Shown here one piece after another: positions 12,583 to 24,973 of a stretch of DNA of 64,000 bases. The stretch is from Acarospora socialis (lineage: Eukaryota; Ascomycota; Lecanoromycetes; Acarosporales; Acarosporaceae). The translations under genes were made by a program, and so were the position numbers. The stretch is from contig JAMYGW020000001.1 in the NCBI GenBank assembly GCA_025617375.2, positions 744,001 to 808,000 on the forward strand, written 5' to 3'. Below the pieces are notes generated by a model. It was given only the letters and a program-made list of their open reading frames with translations. It made no database searches and was not told the origin of the DNA. Each line of letters opens with the position of its first letter. Within the stretch, counting starts at the first letter, position 1.

Positions 12583-13854
12583 CTACGTATCCTCAAGCTT
12601 CCTCTTCACCCCAGCTTGCCCATTCACGATCGGCTTAGATGATCCATTTGCTGAGCTCGTATCAACTGCCTTCTTCCTCTCTTCAGCTTCCTTCCGTAAT
12701 CGCGCCTCCTCTGCGGCCTGCCTCCTCTTCCACTCGTCCCTTATCTTCTTTGCGCTCCTGATCAGATCTGACTCCGACACTTTGTCGTGTATACTCTCCA
12801 GGACGCTTTCAACGGTAGAGATATGATTGGCTTCCTTCTTATCCTCCCTGAAACGTAGAAACCGCCACCGATTTTGCATGTCCTGATAGCACTCCACGAT
12901 TTTGTCGTCCAGTGGCTTATGGAGTGCTTTCATCTCTTCCCACTCTTCCGGCTCCATAAACATCGTCCCATACTGCTTGTAGTCCTTTTGACCGTATGAG
13001 ACATACAATTTGAAAGTCGGCATAGCATCCCAGTCCGGATATGGACTTGTCACGCCCTCCTCCTCATCTTCCGAATCCGGATCTTTCAAAGGGAATTCTA
13101 GATTCAAGCGGAAATCAATCGAGTTTTCGTTCGCAGGCTTCCACTTGAGTATGTGCTCGTCCGTGCCGAACTTGTACGGCGTATTCCGACATGTGAAAAT
13201 CAAACCGTCGTTGCCATGCGGGAGGTTGGGAAGGATATCTCGGAACATCATCTCAATGCCGTAACTGAACTCCATATTCTTAAACTTGACGATGAACGGT
13301 AGATACTGGATTTCATCCGGGTATGCTTTGTATAGCGCCCGGTATGGGTTGTAGACTTTGTCCCGAAAGTAGGCCAAGCGCTTGTCCAACGTCCGGTGCA
13401 TCAAGCTGTTACCATCAAGCATCAAGCAGTCGAAGACAAGATAGTTGAGCTCTTTCGAACCGTTCGGCAATGTATCCAGCACAAGCTCGCCGTCGATAAG
13501 TGTAGCCCTGTGGAAGTTCTGATTCGAGGGGTCGTTGGGCACGGGGAAGTGGAGGCCACTGACGAAATAGTAGTCGTTTTTCCGGTCGATGAGATAATGA
13601 ATCTCACTACCGTCTTCGCCCTCTGTAAAGTACATCAGGCAGCGAATCCCGTCAGACTTCTCGCAGACATAGTAGTCCTGTTTCTGTAGCTCGAAGATAT
13701 GTCGGGCCGCAAAGCTGACAGGCTGCGCGCCGGGAAAGCTCGAACTCTTCCGGCTCAGCAAATCTGCTACTTCTCGTCGAAATTGTTCGGCAAGCTCCCG
13801 GTCGGCCTTGATACCAGGAATCTCGGGAACGGATCCACCCATCTTGAGCGACAA
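12583..13854 (-). CDS. CEG1: mRNA-capping guanylyltransferase (alpha subunit)
   Basis: This nuclear enzyme transfers GMP from GTP to the 5' diphosphate end of nascent RNA polymerase II transcripts. It is one uninterrupted frame of 423 residues, normal for fungal Ceg1. Covalent nucleotidyltransferase motifs run in order: motif I EKSDGIR with the expected lysine nucleophile at residue 66, DRKNDYYFV, motif III LIDGELVLD, motif IV DGLIFTCRNTPY, and motif V LKWKPANENSIDFRL. An OB-fold region follows, then a basic coiled-coil tail. The triphosphatase is not fused, as expected for fungi. A second methionine at residue 5 is an alternative start. The gene directly borders the AT-rich island on its upstream side. 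Confidence 0.95.
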   Translation of the reverse strand: MSLKMGGSVPEIPGIKADRELAEQFRREVADLLSRKSSSFPGAQPVSFAARHIFELQKQDYYVCEKSDGIRCLMYFTEGEDGSEIHYLIDRKNDYYFVSGLHFPVPNDPSNQNFHRATLIDGELVLDTLPNGSKELNYLVFDCLMLDGNSLMHRTLDKRLAYFRDKVYNPYRALYKAYPDEIQYLPFIVKFKNMEFSYGIEMMFRDILPNLPHGNDGLIFTCRNTPYKFGTDEHILKWKPANENSIDFRLNLEFPLKDPDSEDEEEGVTSPYPDWDAMPTFKLYVSYGQKDYKQYGTMFMEPEEWEEMKALHKPLDDKIVECYQDMQNRWRFLRFREDKKEANHISTVESVLESIHDKVSESDLIRSAKKIRDEWKRRQAAEEARLRKEAEERKKAVDTSSANGSSKPIVNGQAGVKRKLEDT

Positions 13855-14209
13855 GACTAGCTACCTCACAATAACCCAGTTTCAGTTGATGGCGTAGTGG
13901 TTGACAGTGCTTTTGATCGTACAATAAAATGTCCGGGTATAAACAGAGTTAAAAGTTTGATCTCAACTTAGGTGGTCAGTAATGAAAGATCGCTGCTGCT
14001 TCATAAATCATGGGCTTAATGACACATCGCGGCGGCCATTTCCGGCGCGATATCCCTCATATCATGCTCCAGCTGCTCCAGCTCATCAATAATAACTAGA
14101 CTACAAGCTCGAGTAGGCATTGAGAACATAACCCGAGGTGCCATGACTCAGTGCGGATGTTGGAATGTGGTCAGGTCCGGAGAGTGGGAGTTTCTATTCT
14201 GCATACGCG
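13855..14209. other. CEG1 upstream region and island edge
   Basis: This is normal-composition sequence containing the CEG1 promoter. No gene is seen. Base composition turns sharply AT-rich at about 14210. Confidence 0.5.
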
Positions 14210-15869
14210 CTAGTATTGTATTGTAAATATTATTAAGCATTCTATATATAGTAGTGTCTTAAAATTACTAAGTCTTTTGACCTTGCTGTCATCACAGCTT
14301 AATGTTATGACATAGCTTTCACTTCATCTTCTGTTCTTATCATCATCATTATTTCTTCAAAACTTCTCAATCAATGTCATCATCATCATCAGAATCAAAC
14401 TTCTTTCTTCACTTTTTCAGCATAAACTCAAAAACACTCTCTGCTCAAAGCTGACTGTTTATAATCTTCACTCATGTCTGTAACATCTTCAAAATCTTGT
14501 TCAGCAGTTTCTTTATTTCAATCTTTTTTATAGATCTCATAATTCTTTTCAAATATGTCATTTACTGTGTGAATAGTGTGTCTCTCTCATTTTCAATGAA
14601 CATCATCACTGCTTTCTCAAATTTGTAATATCACACAAGAAGATCATCACAAATCTCTTTAATTTAAATAATCTGTTAGTAGTAATTCATAAAAAATTAA
14701 AACACTTATTTTAAATCTTCACTTTACAGAAATTTCAATCTTCTTCAGTAACTTCTTTGTGAAGTAAATGATCTTTATTTTTTTGTAAATTTCAAAATTA
14801 ATCTCTTCAAACATAAAAACAAACTAATTTCAGACATTCTTATTCAACAGAACATCTTTAAATCAGCACTTCTGCATTTACATGTGACAGTAAAATATTT
14901 AATATTGATGAAAGAAAAAACAGTTATACTTCAGCTCATCACTCAGAGCTGAAATTTTCTTTTTTTTCTTCACAAAAAACTTACTATCACAATGCATCTC
15001 ATACAGAACAAACTGTTGAACAAAATAAAAAAGATTTTTTATTTCTGATCAGAAGACAGTATCAAACAGATAATAAATATGAAATTTTACATGTATCTGT
15101 TTTGCTTTTTTATCTCATTGCACTGCAATATTAATTAAATGCTGAACAGAGTCAAGAAGAAATTACTTAATCATTTTCTTTTTAACTCAATGCTTCAATA
15201 AAGTATATTATGACTCTATTACATTAATAAAGAATATTTACAGCAGCAATACTGAGATGCAGCAGATATAATGAACTTAATTTCTTTAAATCTTTCATCA
15301 CTTTTTCTCAATATAGATTCATCATGATGACAAAACTGCATCAATGACAGTTTAAATGCTTTTTTTATATTCAGACTTAATCTTTCAATTGTAAAAAGCA
15401 GCAAAGAGATACTCTTTACATTACAAATTGACAGAATCAGAAAGAATTTTTTGAAAAAAGCAGACAGAGTGAATTTTGCAGAAAAAATGTGACATTTCTT
15501 ACTTGTTGATGACAAGATCAGAAAAGATCTTTTAAACTGTATATTGTTCATCAGTGAAGTTATTAGTGAGTATGTAGCAAAGATGTCATTGTTGATGATA
15601 TTATTGCTTGATTTATAGAGTAAAATAATTAATAAATATACTATAAAACAAAAAAGACTTATCTGTTGTAGTTCTGCAGCAATAATATCACTATTTTTCA
15701 TTATTGTGAGCATATATGCTTCAGAAACTTAATTATTTTTTTTATTCTGTATTATTAAGTTATAAAGTAGTTATTTAAACTTGTTGATGCAGTAAATAAT
15801 GTTCATCATAACAAAGTGATCTCATCAGCAGAAGATTGCAAGTCTTTTAAAATAGACAAAGATGAAATC
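14210..15869. repeat. unclassified AT-rich sequence left of the Copia fossils
   Basis: This is heavily AT-biased sequence with no recognisable domain. An open frame on the minus strand at 15219-15713 is low-complexity and is probably not a gene. It may be an older repeat into which the Copia elements inserted. Confidence 0.5.
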
Positions 15870-16484
15870 TGTTGAGAAGTGTGGTGTTTTAGCTGCTTTC
15901 ATAATCTTAGTTGAAACTAGTGTCAGAAATTACTCATTATTCATATAGTCTGTGTGATAGAACATGTGAATAGTCAGTTTTTACAACTCACATCAATCAT
16001 AATCAAGTCAACAGTGTACATTTCACTAAATAGACAGTTAGTCAGCAGTATAGCACAAGTATTCTTTTATCTTTCAATAAATTCAATAAATTATGAGTTC
16101 AAGTTAGCAAGAAGCTTTTCAGAGAAAGTGCATACTGTTTTAATGTCTTGACAGCTTGATACAAGAACTCAAAGATTAAACAAAACAAACATTACTGATC
16201 ATCAATACAGAGCTTTAAAATTAAGCAAAACAACATTTTTGACAGCTTAATACAGAATTAAAACAAGCACTCTTGACTGTTGATATGAAGTTCAAAGATT
16301 GAGCAAAATAACATACTCAGCACTCAATATGAAGCTTTAAAATTAAGCAAAACAAGACTTATCAGCAACTTAATATGATGCTCAACAGTTAAGCAAACAA
16401 GTACACATACTTTTTCTTTCTCTTATTTACATTATCTTCTTCTGTACATCTTAATACTTCATTTTATTTATTTTTTATATTACA
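15870..16484 (+). repeat. LTR of Copia copy 1
   Basis: It starts TGTTGAGAAGT and ends near TTACA. It matches 18243-18848 throughout and the start of 23493-23712. Confidence 0.7.
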
Positions 16485-18242
16485 TGTCAATCATTATCAA
16501 AAGTTACATCATGAATTTCAACAACTCTTTCACAAAACAACAATTCATTTCAATTCTCAGTCACAAGAACTACAATCAATGATTTATTTTCATGAAAAAA
16601 TAACTGATAGATGAAGATCTGTGATATACTGTTGAAATCTCAGTAATTAACACTTCTGTCAGTAACTTCTTCTTTTTACTCAGTAATTTTAATTGAAAGT
16701 CAAAAGTCTGATGCAAAAACTCTGTATTAACTCATTATTTATATCAGTACAGATGATCAGAAGTATATTACAGACAAAATTAATACAAAGAATGCTTAAA
16801 ATGTCTTGAAGTTCAAATACAAGAAGAAACTGCAGATCACTGAAAAACAATATTTAATGAAGTTCATTGAATACAGAATATTAACAAATATATTCATCAA
16901 TGAAGCATAAACATATCTCAACAAACTGAGCAGAAAGATTGCTGCAACTCAGTTTGATATAATTGATTTATTTAAGTCTGAGTGATGATTTCAGACACTT
17001 CTTCAAGCATTATTTAAAAATTACACAGTGATTCATAATACAATTAACACTCAAAACATCTCAAACATCAAGAAAAGTCTGCAGAAGCTTTAAGAGAAAA
17101 AAACACAATTAAAAACTATTGAAACTGTTTTGTAAGCAGATCAATGCAAAGAGAAAGATTTGACATATTTATATCAATATGATGTGAAACATCATTATTA
17201 AAGATCATCAAGCTTCAACAATGACTGTTTTTCTCAGCATAAATCAATTAAATATCTTCTCTGCTGTGATTCTTATCATATTTAAGACTGTAAATATCTT
17301 TCTGCTGCTTGCAAAAACATTAAATTAAGAAAGTTATTTGTTTTAACAGTAATTAAGTCAGTCAAAAAGTTAGACAAGTTGTCTGCAGACAACTTACATC
17401 ATAAAAACAAAATAAAGTTCAAGTACAGAAACAGAAAGCATAGAACTTTTGATGCTGAGACTGAGAAAAACAATGACTCATTCTTATCTGAGTCTGATGC
17501 AGAAAAAGACAATGAAATTGTTACTCTGTTTAAGAAAGTTGTCAATAAGATATTCAGTTTTAAATAAGTTGTAAATTCTGAATACTTCACACACATAACT
17601 GATCAATGTTAACTTTTCAGCAGCTCTTTAATATGCATACAGTGCTGAAGAATTAAAGTTGAGAAAAAATACTTATACTCTCACTACTGTAAAGTAACTA
17701 TAATGTAGAACAGATTCAGAAACTTTATAAATTTAAATTTAATACTTTATGTATCTGAACTAGAAGTTAATCTTTTATCAAAAAAGCAAATATGTAAAAT
17801 GAAATTGCAGAGAAGCTTTGATCAGCACAGTCTTTATATGTGAAATAAATATAATAATGTCATAATAAAAGTGTCTGAGCAGAACAGTGTCTATATAATT
17901 ATATACATTGCAAAAGAACTGAATGAGTTCATTTTATTATTTATCATATACATATTATTCAATTTAGAGATGACTCTTTTAGTCACAGTATTAAATGTGA
18001 ACTCTCAGATGCAAACTGATTCATTAAGCTCTGTTGACATTTTATCTTCTGTTGACACTTCATTTTTAAGTGAGAAGATTAAGATTTACAAGCTGTAACA
18101 TCAACAATTTACTCATCTTGACTCTATAAAACTTCATGATCTTTACAAAATTACAATTTTTAAAAAGTCAATTTTCATTGCTAAAGACAAGAAGAACATC
18201 TGTGAAGTTTGTGTTCTCATTAAGTTTGTTAAACAGTGAGAA
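15870..18242 (+). mobile_element. Ty1/Copia LTR retrotransposon fossil, copy 1 (partial)
   Basis: This is an old retrotransposon copy, broken in many places. It holds a left LTR (about 15870-16484), then a gag region with a degenerate zinc-knuckle pattern near 17260-17330, then the start of the protease/integrase side. It abuts the LTR of copy 2 at 18243. It is closely similar to copy 2 over its whole length. Family assignment rests on the gag layout and on a Copia-like stretch shared with copy 2. It is too altered by AT-directed mutation for dating. Confidence 0.75.
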
Positions 18243-18848
18243 TGTTGAGAAGTATGATGTTCTAACTACTTCTATAGTCTTAGTTGAGACTAGTGTCAGA
18301 AGTTACTCATTACTTATATAGTCTGTGTGACAGAGCATGTGAATAAACAATTTTTACAATTTATGTCAATCAGAATCAAATTGATGATGTATATTTCACT
18401 AAATAGATAGTTAGTCAACAGTATAGCATAAGTATTCTTTTTATTTCTCAATAAATTATGAGTTCAGATTAACAAGAAGCTTTTTAGAGAAAGTGCATAC
18501 TATTTTAATATCTTGACAGCTTGATACAGAGACTCAAAGATTAAGTAAAACAAGCATTACTGATCATCAATATAAAGTTTTAAGATTGAGCAAAATAATA
18601 TTCTTAACAGCTTAATATGAGATCAAAATAAGCACTCTTGATTGTCAATATGAAACTTAAAAATTGAGCAAAATAACATTCTCAGCACTTGATACAGAAC
18701 TCTAAGATTGAGTAAAACAAGACTTATTGACAACTTGATACAGTGCTTAACAATTGAGCAAACAAACACACACACTTTTTCTTTCTCTTATTTACATTAT
18801 CTTTTTCTGTACATCTTAATACTTCATTTTATTTATTTTTTATATTAT
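18243..18848 (+). repeat. left LTR of Copia copy 2
   Basis: It starts TGTTGAGAAGT and is homologous to the copy 1 LTR over about 600 bases. Confidence 0.7.
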
Positions 18849-21800
18849 GTGCTGACTGTCATCAAAAACTACATCATGAATTTTAATGACTCTTTCATGA
18901 AGCAACAACTCATTTTAATTCTCAGTCACAAGAACTGCAATCAATGATTCACTTTCATGAGAAAATAACTGATAAATAAAGATCTATAATACACTGTTGA
19001 GATCTTAATGATTAATATTTCTGTCAGTAACTTCTTCTTTTTATTCAGCAATCTTAACTTTAAAAGTCAGAAGTCTGACATAAAAACTTTGTACTAACTC
19101 ATTATTTATATCAGTGCAGATGATCAGAAGTACATTGCAGACAAGATTAACACAAAGAATATTTGAAATATCTTAAAGTTCAAATACAAAAAGAAGCTGC
19201 AGATCACTAAAAAACAATATTTAACAAAGTTTATTGAATACAGAATGTCAACAAATGTATTTATTAATGAAGTATAAACACATTTCAGCAAGTTGAGCAG
19301 AAAAATTGCTGTAACTCAGTCTGATATGACTGATCTATTTAAGTCTGAACAACAATTTTAAACATTTCTTCAAGCATTATTTAAGAATTACACAGTGATC
19401 TGTGACACAATCAATACTTAAAACATCTCAAACATTGAAAGAAGTCTGCAGAAGCTTTAAGAGAAGAAAATACAATTAAAAATTGTTGAAACTGTTTTGT
19501 AAACAGATCAATGTAAAGAGAAAGACTCAATACATTTATATCAGTATGATGTGAAATATTATTATTAAAGATTGTTAAGCTTCAGCAATGATCATTCTTC
19601 TTAATATAAATCAGTTAAATGTCTTCTCTGCTGTGATTTTCATTGTATTTAAGACTGTGAATATCTTTCTGCTGCTTGCAAGAATATTGAGTTAAAAAAG
19701 TTATTTGTCTTAACTGTGATTAAGTTAGTCAGAAAGTTAGACAAGTTGTTTGTAGACAATTCACATCATAAAAACAAAATAAAATTTAAGTACAGAGACA
19801 GAAAGTATAGAACTTTTGATGCTGAAACTAAGAAAAACAATGACTCATTCTTATCTGAGTCTGATGCAGAGAAAGACAATGAAGTTGTTACTTTATTTAG
19901 AAAAGCTGTCAATAAAATACTTAACTTTGAATGAGTTGTGAATTCTGAATGCTTTACACACATAATTAATCAATGTCAATTCTTCAGTGATTCTTTGATA
20001 TGCATATGATGTTGAAGAATTAAAGTTGAGAAAAAACACTTATACTGTCACTACTATGAAGTAACTGTGATGCAGAATGAATTCAGAAACTTTGTAAATC
20101 TGAGTTTAACACTTTATATATTTGAACTAAAAGTTAATCTTTTATCAAGAAAGTAAATGTACAAAATGAAATTGCAGAAAAGCTTTGATCAACACAGTTT
20201 TTATATGCAGAATAAATATAACAATGTCATGATAAAAGCATCTGAGCAGAACAGTGTCTATATAATTAAATACATTGCAAAAAAACTGAACAAGTTCATT
20301 CTGTTATCTGTTATATATGTGTTATTCAATTCAGAGATGACTTTTTCAGTCACAGTATCAGATGTGAATTCTCAGACATAAATTGATTCATTAAGCTCTG
20401 CTGACACTTCATTCTTTGCTGATACTTCATTTTTGAGTGAAAAGATTAAAATCTACAAGTTGTAACATCAATGATTTGTTCATCTTGACTCTGCAAAGCT
20501 TTGCAATCTTTATAAAGTTATAATTTTTGAGAAGTCAATTTTCATTGCTGAAGACAAGAAGAACATGTGTGAAGTTTGTGTTGTCATTAAGTTTATCAAT
20601 CAGCAAAAGCACACTGTGAGTGAGCAGAAAATCAACATTCTTGCTTTAATTTTCATTAACATATACAGTTTCTTATTTCTGTCATTTACTGAATATCAGT
20701 ACTTTCTGAAGATTGTAAATAACTATTTTCAAAAGACATAAACAATACTGCTGAAGTAACACAATAATGTTTTACAGAAACTGCAAAAGTGACAATTAAA
20801 GATTGAGCTTTAAATCAGTGCAAAAGTGCTTACTGTACAAAGTGACAATGTTACAGAGTTAAGATTAATTCTGAATGACTGATGCAGATTTTTTAACATT
20901 ACATTATAGTATACTGTGCTTTACATGTCTATTCAGAATGATATTGTTAAAAGAGTCATCTGTATCACTGAGAATTTAGTGTACATCATGATTAAAAAAA
21001 CAGAACTTTCAATAAAGTTCTAAGTAAAAACAGCACAAACAGATATCTATCTTCACAATTGAATAGTAATTGATTTCTTGATCAATGACAGACAAATAAC
21101 TTCAAAAAAGATCTTCATTGATGTGCAGTTATTCATTAATCATATTTATGTCTGAGATTGTAAATACTACTTTTATATTGACTTCAAGTTGTTGTCAAAG
21201 AACAGACAGAATAAGTTCATGAATTAAAAATGAGTAAAAATCTTCATGAACTATACAGATAAAATCACAAAGCAGTATCTGCTTTGAATTTCAGATCTTA
21301 AGTGAATTATCAAGAATTATGCTGTAAAGTTTGCTGAGAATGAAAAGAAAAACAGTGTTGATCTCAAACTGCAAAAATAAACACTGAATATTCTGTCTGA
21401 ACAAAAGTCAGTTGAATAATTATAAAAGAATATAGTTATCACAGATTTCACAACATCTACAACTCTGTCTACTGTCTCTGAGCAGATTTACAGATTCAGA
21501 TTCATGAATTTAGATAATAAAAAAGAATTTAAGTTAATTATAAACAATCTCAACACATTTTCATCAGACATTCATATGATAAATAAATTAACTGCAATCA
21601 ACTCAAACAGATTACAGACAAATAAATAAAGTGAAATCAAGCAGATTTTACATATTGAAGTTTCTGTCAGCAAAGCACTGAACATTTTAACTGAAAAAGT
21701 CAAGACATTCTTGTGTGTTGAGATTTTAAAGAGAAAATGAAATGATGAAAATGAAGACTTCAATGAACTTATAATCAAGATATTACAAGTTATGCTGATG

Positions 21801-23492
21801 TTCACAACATTTATTATAGATGATGAAAAAGACATTGAGAATATCAGATTTAATATTTTCACATTTGTTATCTATGCTGAAGTAGTGAAAGACTCAGTTT
21901 GAAGAAAAATGTAAAAAAATATTATTCATGCAGAATTAACAGTTCTGACAGTTAACAGAACATGAAAAGAAATTATATCATCAAAGAATACAAATATAAT
22001 GATCAGCAAATGAATATTTAAATTTAAACTGAATACTGATGAATTTCTGAACAAGTTTAAAACAAAAATTATGATGAGAGATTTCTTACAAATGTATAAC
22101 ATTGATTATGAGAACATCTTTACATTTACAGTTAAGTTTAACACTCTTTAAGTCTTTCTTGTCATCATTGTTCTTGAGAATTTAAATGTCATTAAGTAAA
22201 TATCAACAATATCTTTACAAAATTCTTTCTTAAAAAAATCATCTACATGACAGTTTCTTCTGAAGTTCAAGTTGCATTTAACTGTACACTGCATATACTG
22301 TGTAATCTTTATGATCTGAAGTAAGTTGTGCAAAATTAACATAAACAATGTATTACTGATCTGCACAAACTAGACTTTTATTAAAGCAACATCAATTTAT
22401 ATCTTCTCATCAACAGCATCAAAAGAATCATGCTGCTTCTTTATGTAAACAATATGATTGTGATCTTAGCAAATCTAATACACATTTTCTGATTTAAGAA
22501 AGTTTTTATGAAGATGTTCAAAGTTAAGAATTTGAAAAAGACACAGAAAATTCTTGATATACAAGTCACACACAATCACAAAAGAAGAATTCTATGTCTA
22601 AATCAAACTCATTATGTAAATAAGATGCTGAAAGATCTTCATATGTAATCTGATAAGTACAAGATTACAATGATTTTACTTAATGAATATAATGCTCTTC
22701 ATCTCATCAGTTCAGTTGATCAAAGAATAGATTAAAGATAGTATCAACATGTAATTGAAAGTTTAATGTATGTGACAATTCATACTTAATTGAACATTGT
22801 CTTTGTTCTAAATCAACTAAGTCAGTATTTTAGTGATTTTGCAGAGCATTATGAATATGTGCTTAAGAAACTGCTGCAATATGTGAGATTAATTATTAAT
22901 TTTGACATTGTGTATGAATTCAGTGAGAGTCAAGTCATGCTTAAATACTTCAACTTCAACTATGCATTAGATAAGCAAGATCAAAAGTTAATTTTAAAAC
23001 ATATATATATGCTTGAAGACAGATCAGTGTCATGAACAAGTCAAAAATAAAAGTTTGTTGTCATCTCAATTACAGAGACTGAATACATAATTATGTTAAT
23101 ATGTGCAAAAACTGAGATCTGACTTACACAAATACTGTGAGACATAAATATGAATAAGTATCTTGAAGACAATTCATATTATGTAAACATCAAGAAAAAT
23201 AAAATTCATTAAGTAATCTCATCTCTTCAGCTCAAGAAAGACAATCAGATTGTTTTGACTTTGATTAAGAATACATATGTGTATGAGTGATCAAAACACA
23301 TTAACATTGTTTATTATCATATTCATGATCTGCACAAGCAAAATCAGATTGATGTGAACTTTGTGCTTAGTCAAGATATAATGACTGATGAACTAACTAA
23401 GTTCTTATTTAAATGAATTTTTAAGTACTTTGTTGAACAACTGAGATTTGCTATTAATGAAAGTCAAAAAATGCAACATCATCAAATAAAAG

Positions 23493-23712
23493 TGTTGAGA
23501 AGTGCAGTGTTCTAGCTGCTTTCATAGTCTTAGTTGAAATTAATGTCAGAAATTACTCATTATTCATATAGTCTGTGTGACAGAGCATGTAAATAGTTAA
23601 TCTCTACAATTTATGTTGATCATGATCAAGTTAACAGTGTACATTTCACTAAATAGACAGTTAGTCAGCAGTATAGTACAAGTATTCTTTTATCTTTCAA
23701 TAGATTCAATAA
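23493..23712 (+). repeat. right LTR fragment of Copia copy 2
   Basis: It starts with the same TGTTGAGAAGTG sequence and follows the other two LTRs for about 220 bases before diverging. The A-rich stretch just before it fits a polypurine tract. Confidence 0.65.
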
Positions 23713-24560
23713 AATCATATAATATCTCACTGTTATGCTATCAAATTGTCTGTAAAACAATTAATAATGTCTATACAAGAAAAACAGATTTATCTAAATA
23801 ATGAAGACATTTTATTTTTTCTTTTTTAATCATTTCTGAACAGCTAAATGCTGCTCAGTTCAGTTCTTCAGATTTTCATGCTGTTGTCAGTCTGAATGCT
23901 GCTTTTTAAAGCTGCATTGATGTTGTAAACATTTTTTAAAAACAGTCAATGATATTCAACAGTATAAAGAGTGATGTGATCTGCAGAATGATTCATTACA
24001 CAAAGATTTTGAGTAATCTCAACAATCTTGTAATCATTGACTATCTGAACAGCAGCAAAATCACAAAAATGAAAGAATTTTTTTCAATAATTTGACTCTT
24101 TCAGAATGTGAACATACTTTAAGCAGTCATTTATACAGATGATAGTGACATGATTTTCTTTAAAGATTATGCACATTTATATATTACAGTCAATGATTGT
24201 TCTTAACAACTTCATTCACTAATGAACATACTTTCTGTTTCTCTTTAGCACTCAGTTTTTTATATTATGAAGACAACAGTAATAGTATGCTGTTCATCTT
24301 TCACTCATTTTATAAAAAGTTCAAACAGAGAATCAGACATTGTCAATGTGTAATCAGTAAATCTCAAAATCAGAGAAGAAAAGAAGAATTATGTTTTTCA
24401 GAAAAAAGAGATAACAATATATGTTGATAACAGCAACAGAGAACTTAAATAGATCTGTAAAAGACATGATGACAGTGAGAAATTAACAACAAGTGTGAAT
24501 GACAGTAACAGAGAGAAACAACACTGAGAATGTGAACAACAGTGAGGTTGAGTTCTAGAT
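23713..24560. repeat. unclassified AT-rich sequence right of the Copia fossils
   Basis: This is AT-biased sequence without recognisable domains. It is possibly the other half of whatever repeat lies at 14210-15869. Confidence 0.45.
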
Positions 24561-24973
24561 GTGTCAATTAGTATAGTAAACAAATCAATTGGGTGCTTAC
24601 TCAGCTTATTAAGCTGTAAGTAAAATATTATAGTGGGTATGCAGAATAGAAAAACCCCGGAGAGTGGCCTGGATTAGTCAGCGGCACATGCTCCTCCGAC
24701 CATAAAGGCAAGGTGACAAATATCACATTGCCGGTTCTGGAGCTGCATTGTACAACGCACCCTTCAATACGTATCACGAGAGCGTTCAGATGACATGTTC
24801 TACATAGCAAGTCTGTCATTAGGCTATATAAGCTACTGTAGCCGTAACACTCGTACACTTTCGCCGCCCAAGCCTCCCTTGCCACCTTGCCCAAATCCGC
24901 TATAGACGCCAGACCATGCAAATAACCTTAGTACATCCCAACCGTCCCGAACATGTGCGAACAGAGCCTGTCA
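24561..24973. other. island edge and 3' flank of SGF73
   Basis: Composition returns to normal. No gene is supported. Confidence 0.45.

Larger units (their letters stand above)
18243..23712 (+). mobile_element. Ty1/Copia LTR retrotransposon fossil, copy 2
   Basis: This fossil copy has most parts in the Copia order: LTR, gag with zinc knuckle (about 18880-19960), protease and integrase region (about 19960-21430), reverse transcriptase (about 22010-22620), RNase H (about 22790-23200), and part of a right LTR. Integrase lying before reverse transcriptase places it in Ty1/Copia rather than Gypsy. It is clearly dead, with dozens of breaks, and its bias toward A and T looks like RIP. Its total length of about 5.5 kb is normal for the family. 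Confidence 0.8.
14210..24560. repeat. AT-rich, RIP-like island
   Basis: This is about 10.3 kb of very AT-rich DNA with abrupt edges, flanked by GC-normal housekeeping genes. It contains Ty1/Copia fossils and unclassified repeat remains. The composition, the repeated sequence inside and the absence of any long open frame fit repeat-induced point mutation, the fungal premeiotic C-to-T process acting on duplicated DNA. Dinucleotide RIP indices would test this. Confidence 0.85.

Noticed and set aside
15219-15713. 164-codon minus-strand open frame in the AT-rich island
   Set aside because: Low-complexity Ile/Leu/Ser/Lys sequence in AT-biased DNA; no domain seen.
14210-24560. CRISPR-like or centromere-like repeat array
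   Set aside because: The repetition is explained by Copia copies and their LTRs; there are no regularly spaced short repeats.
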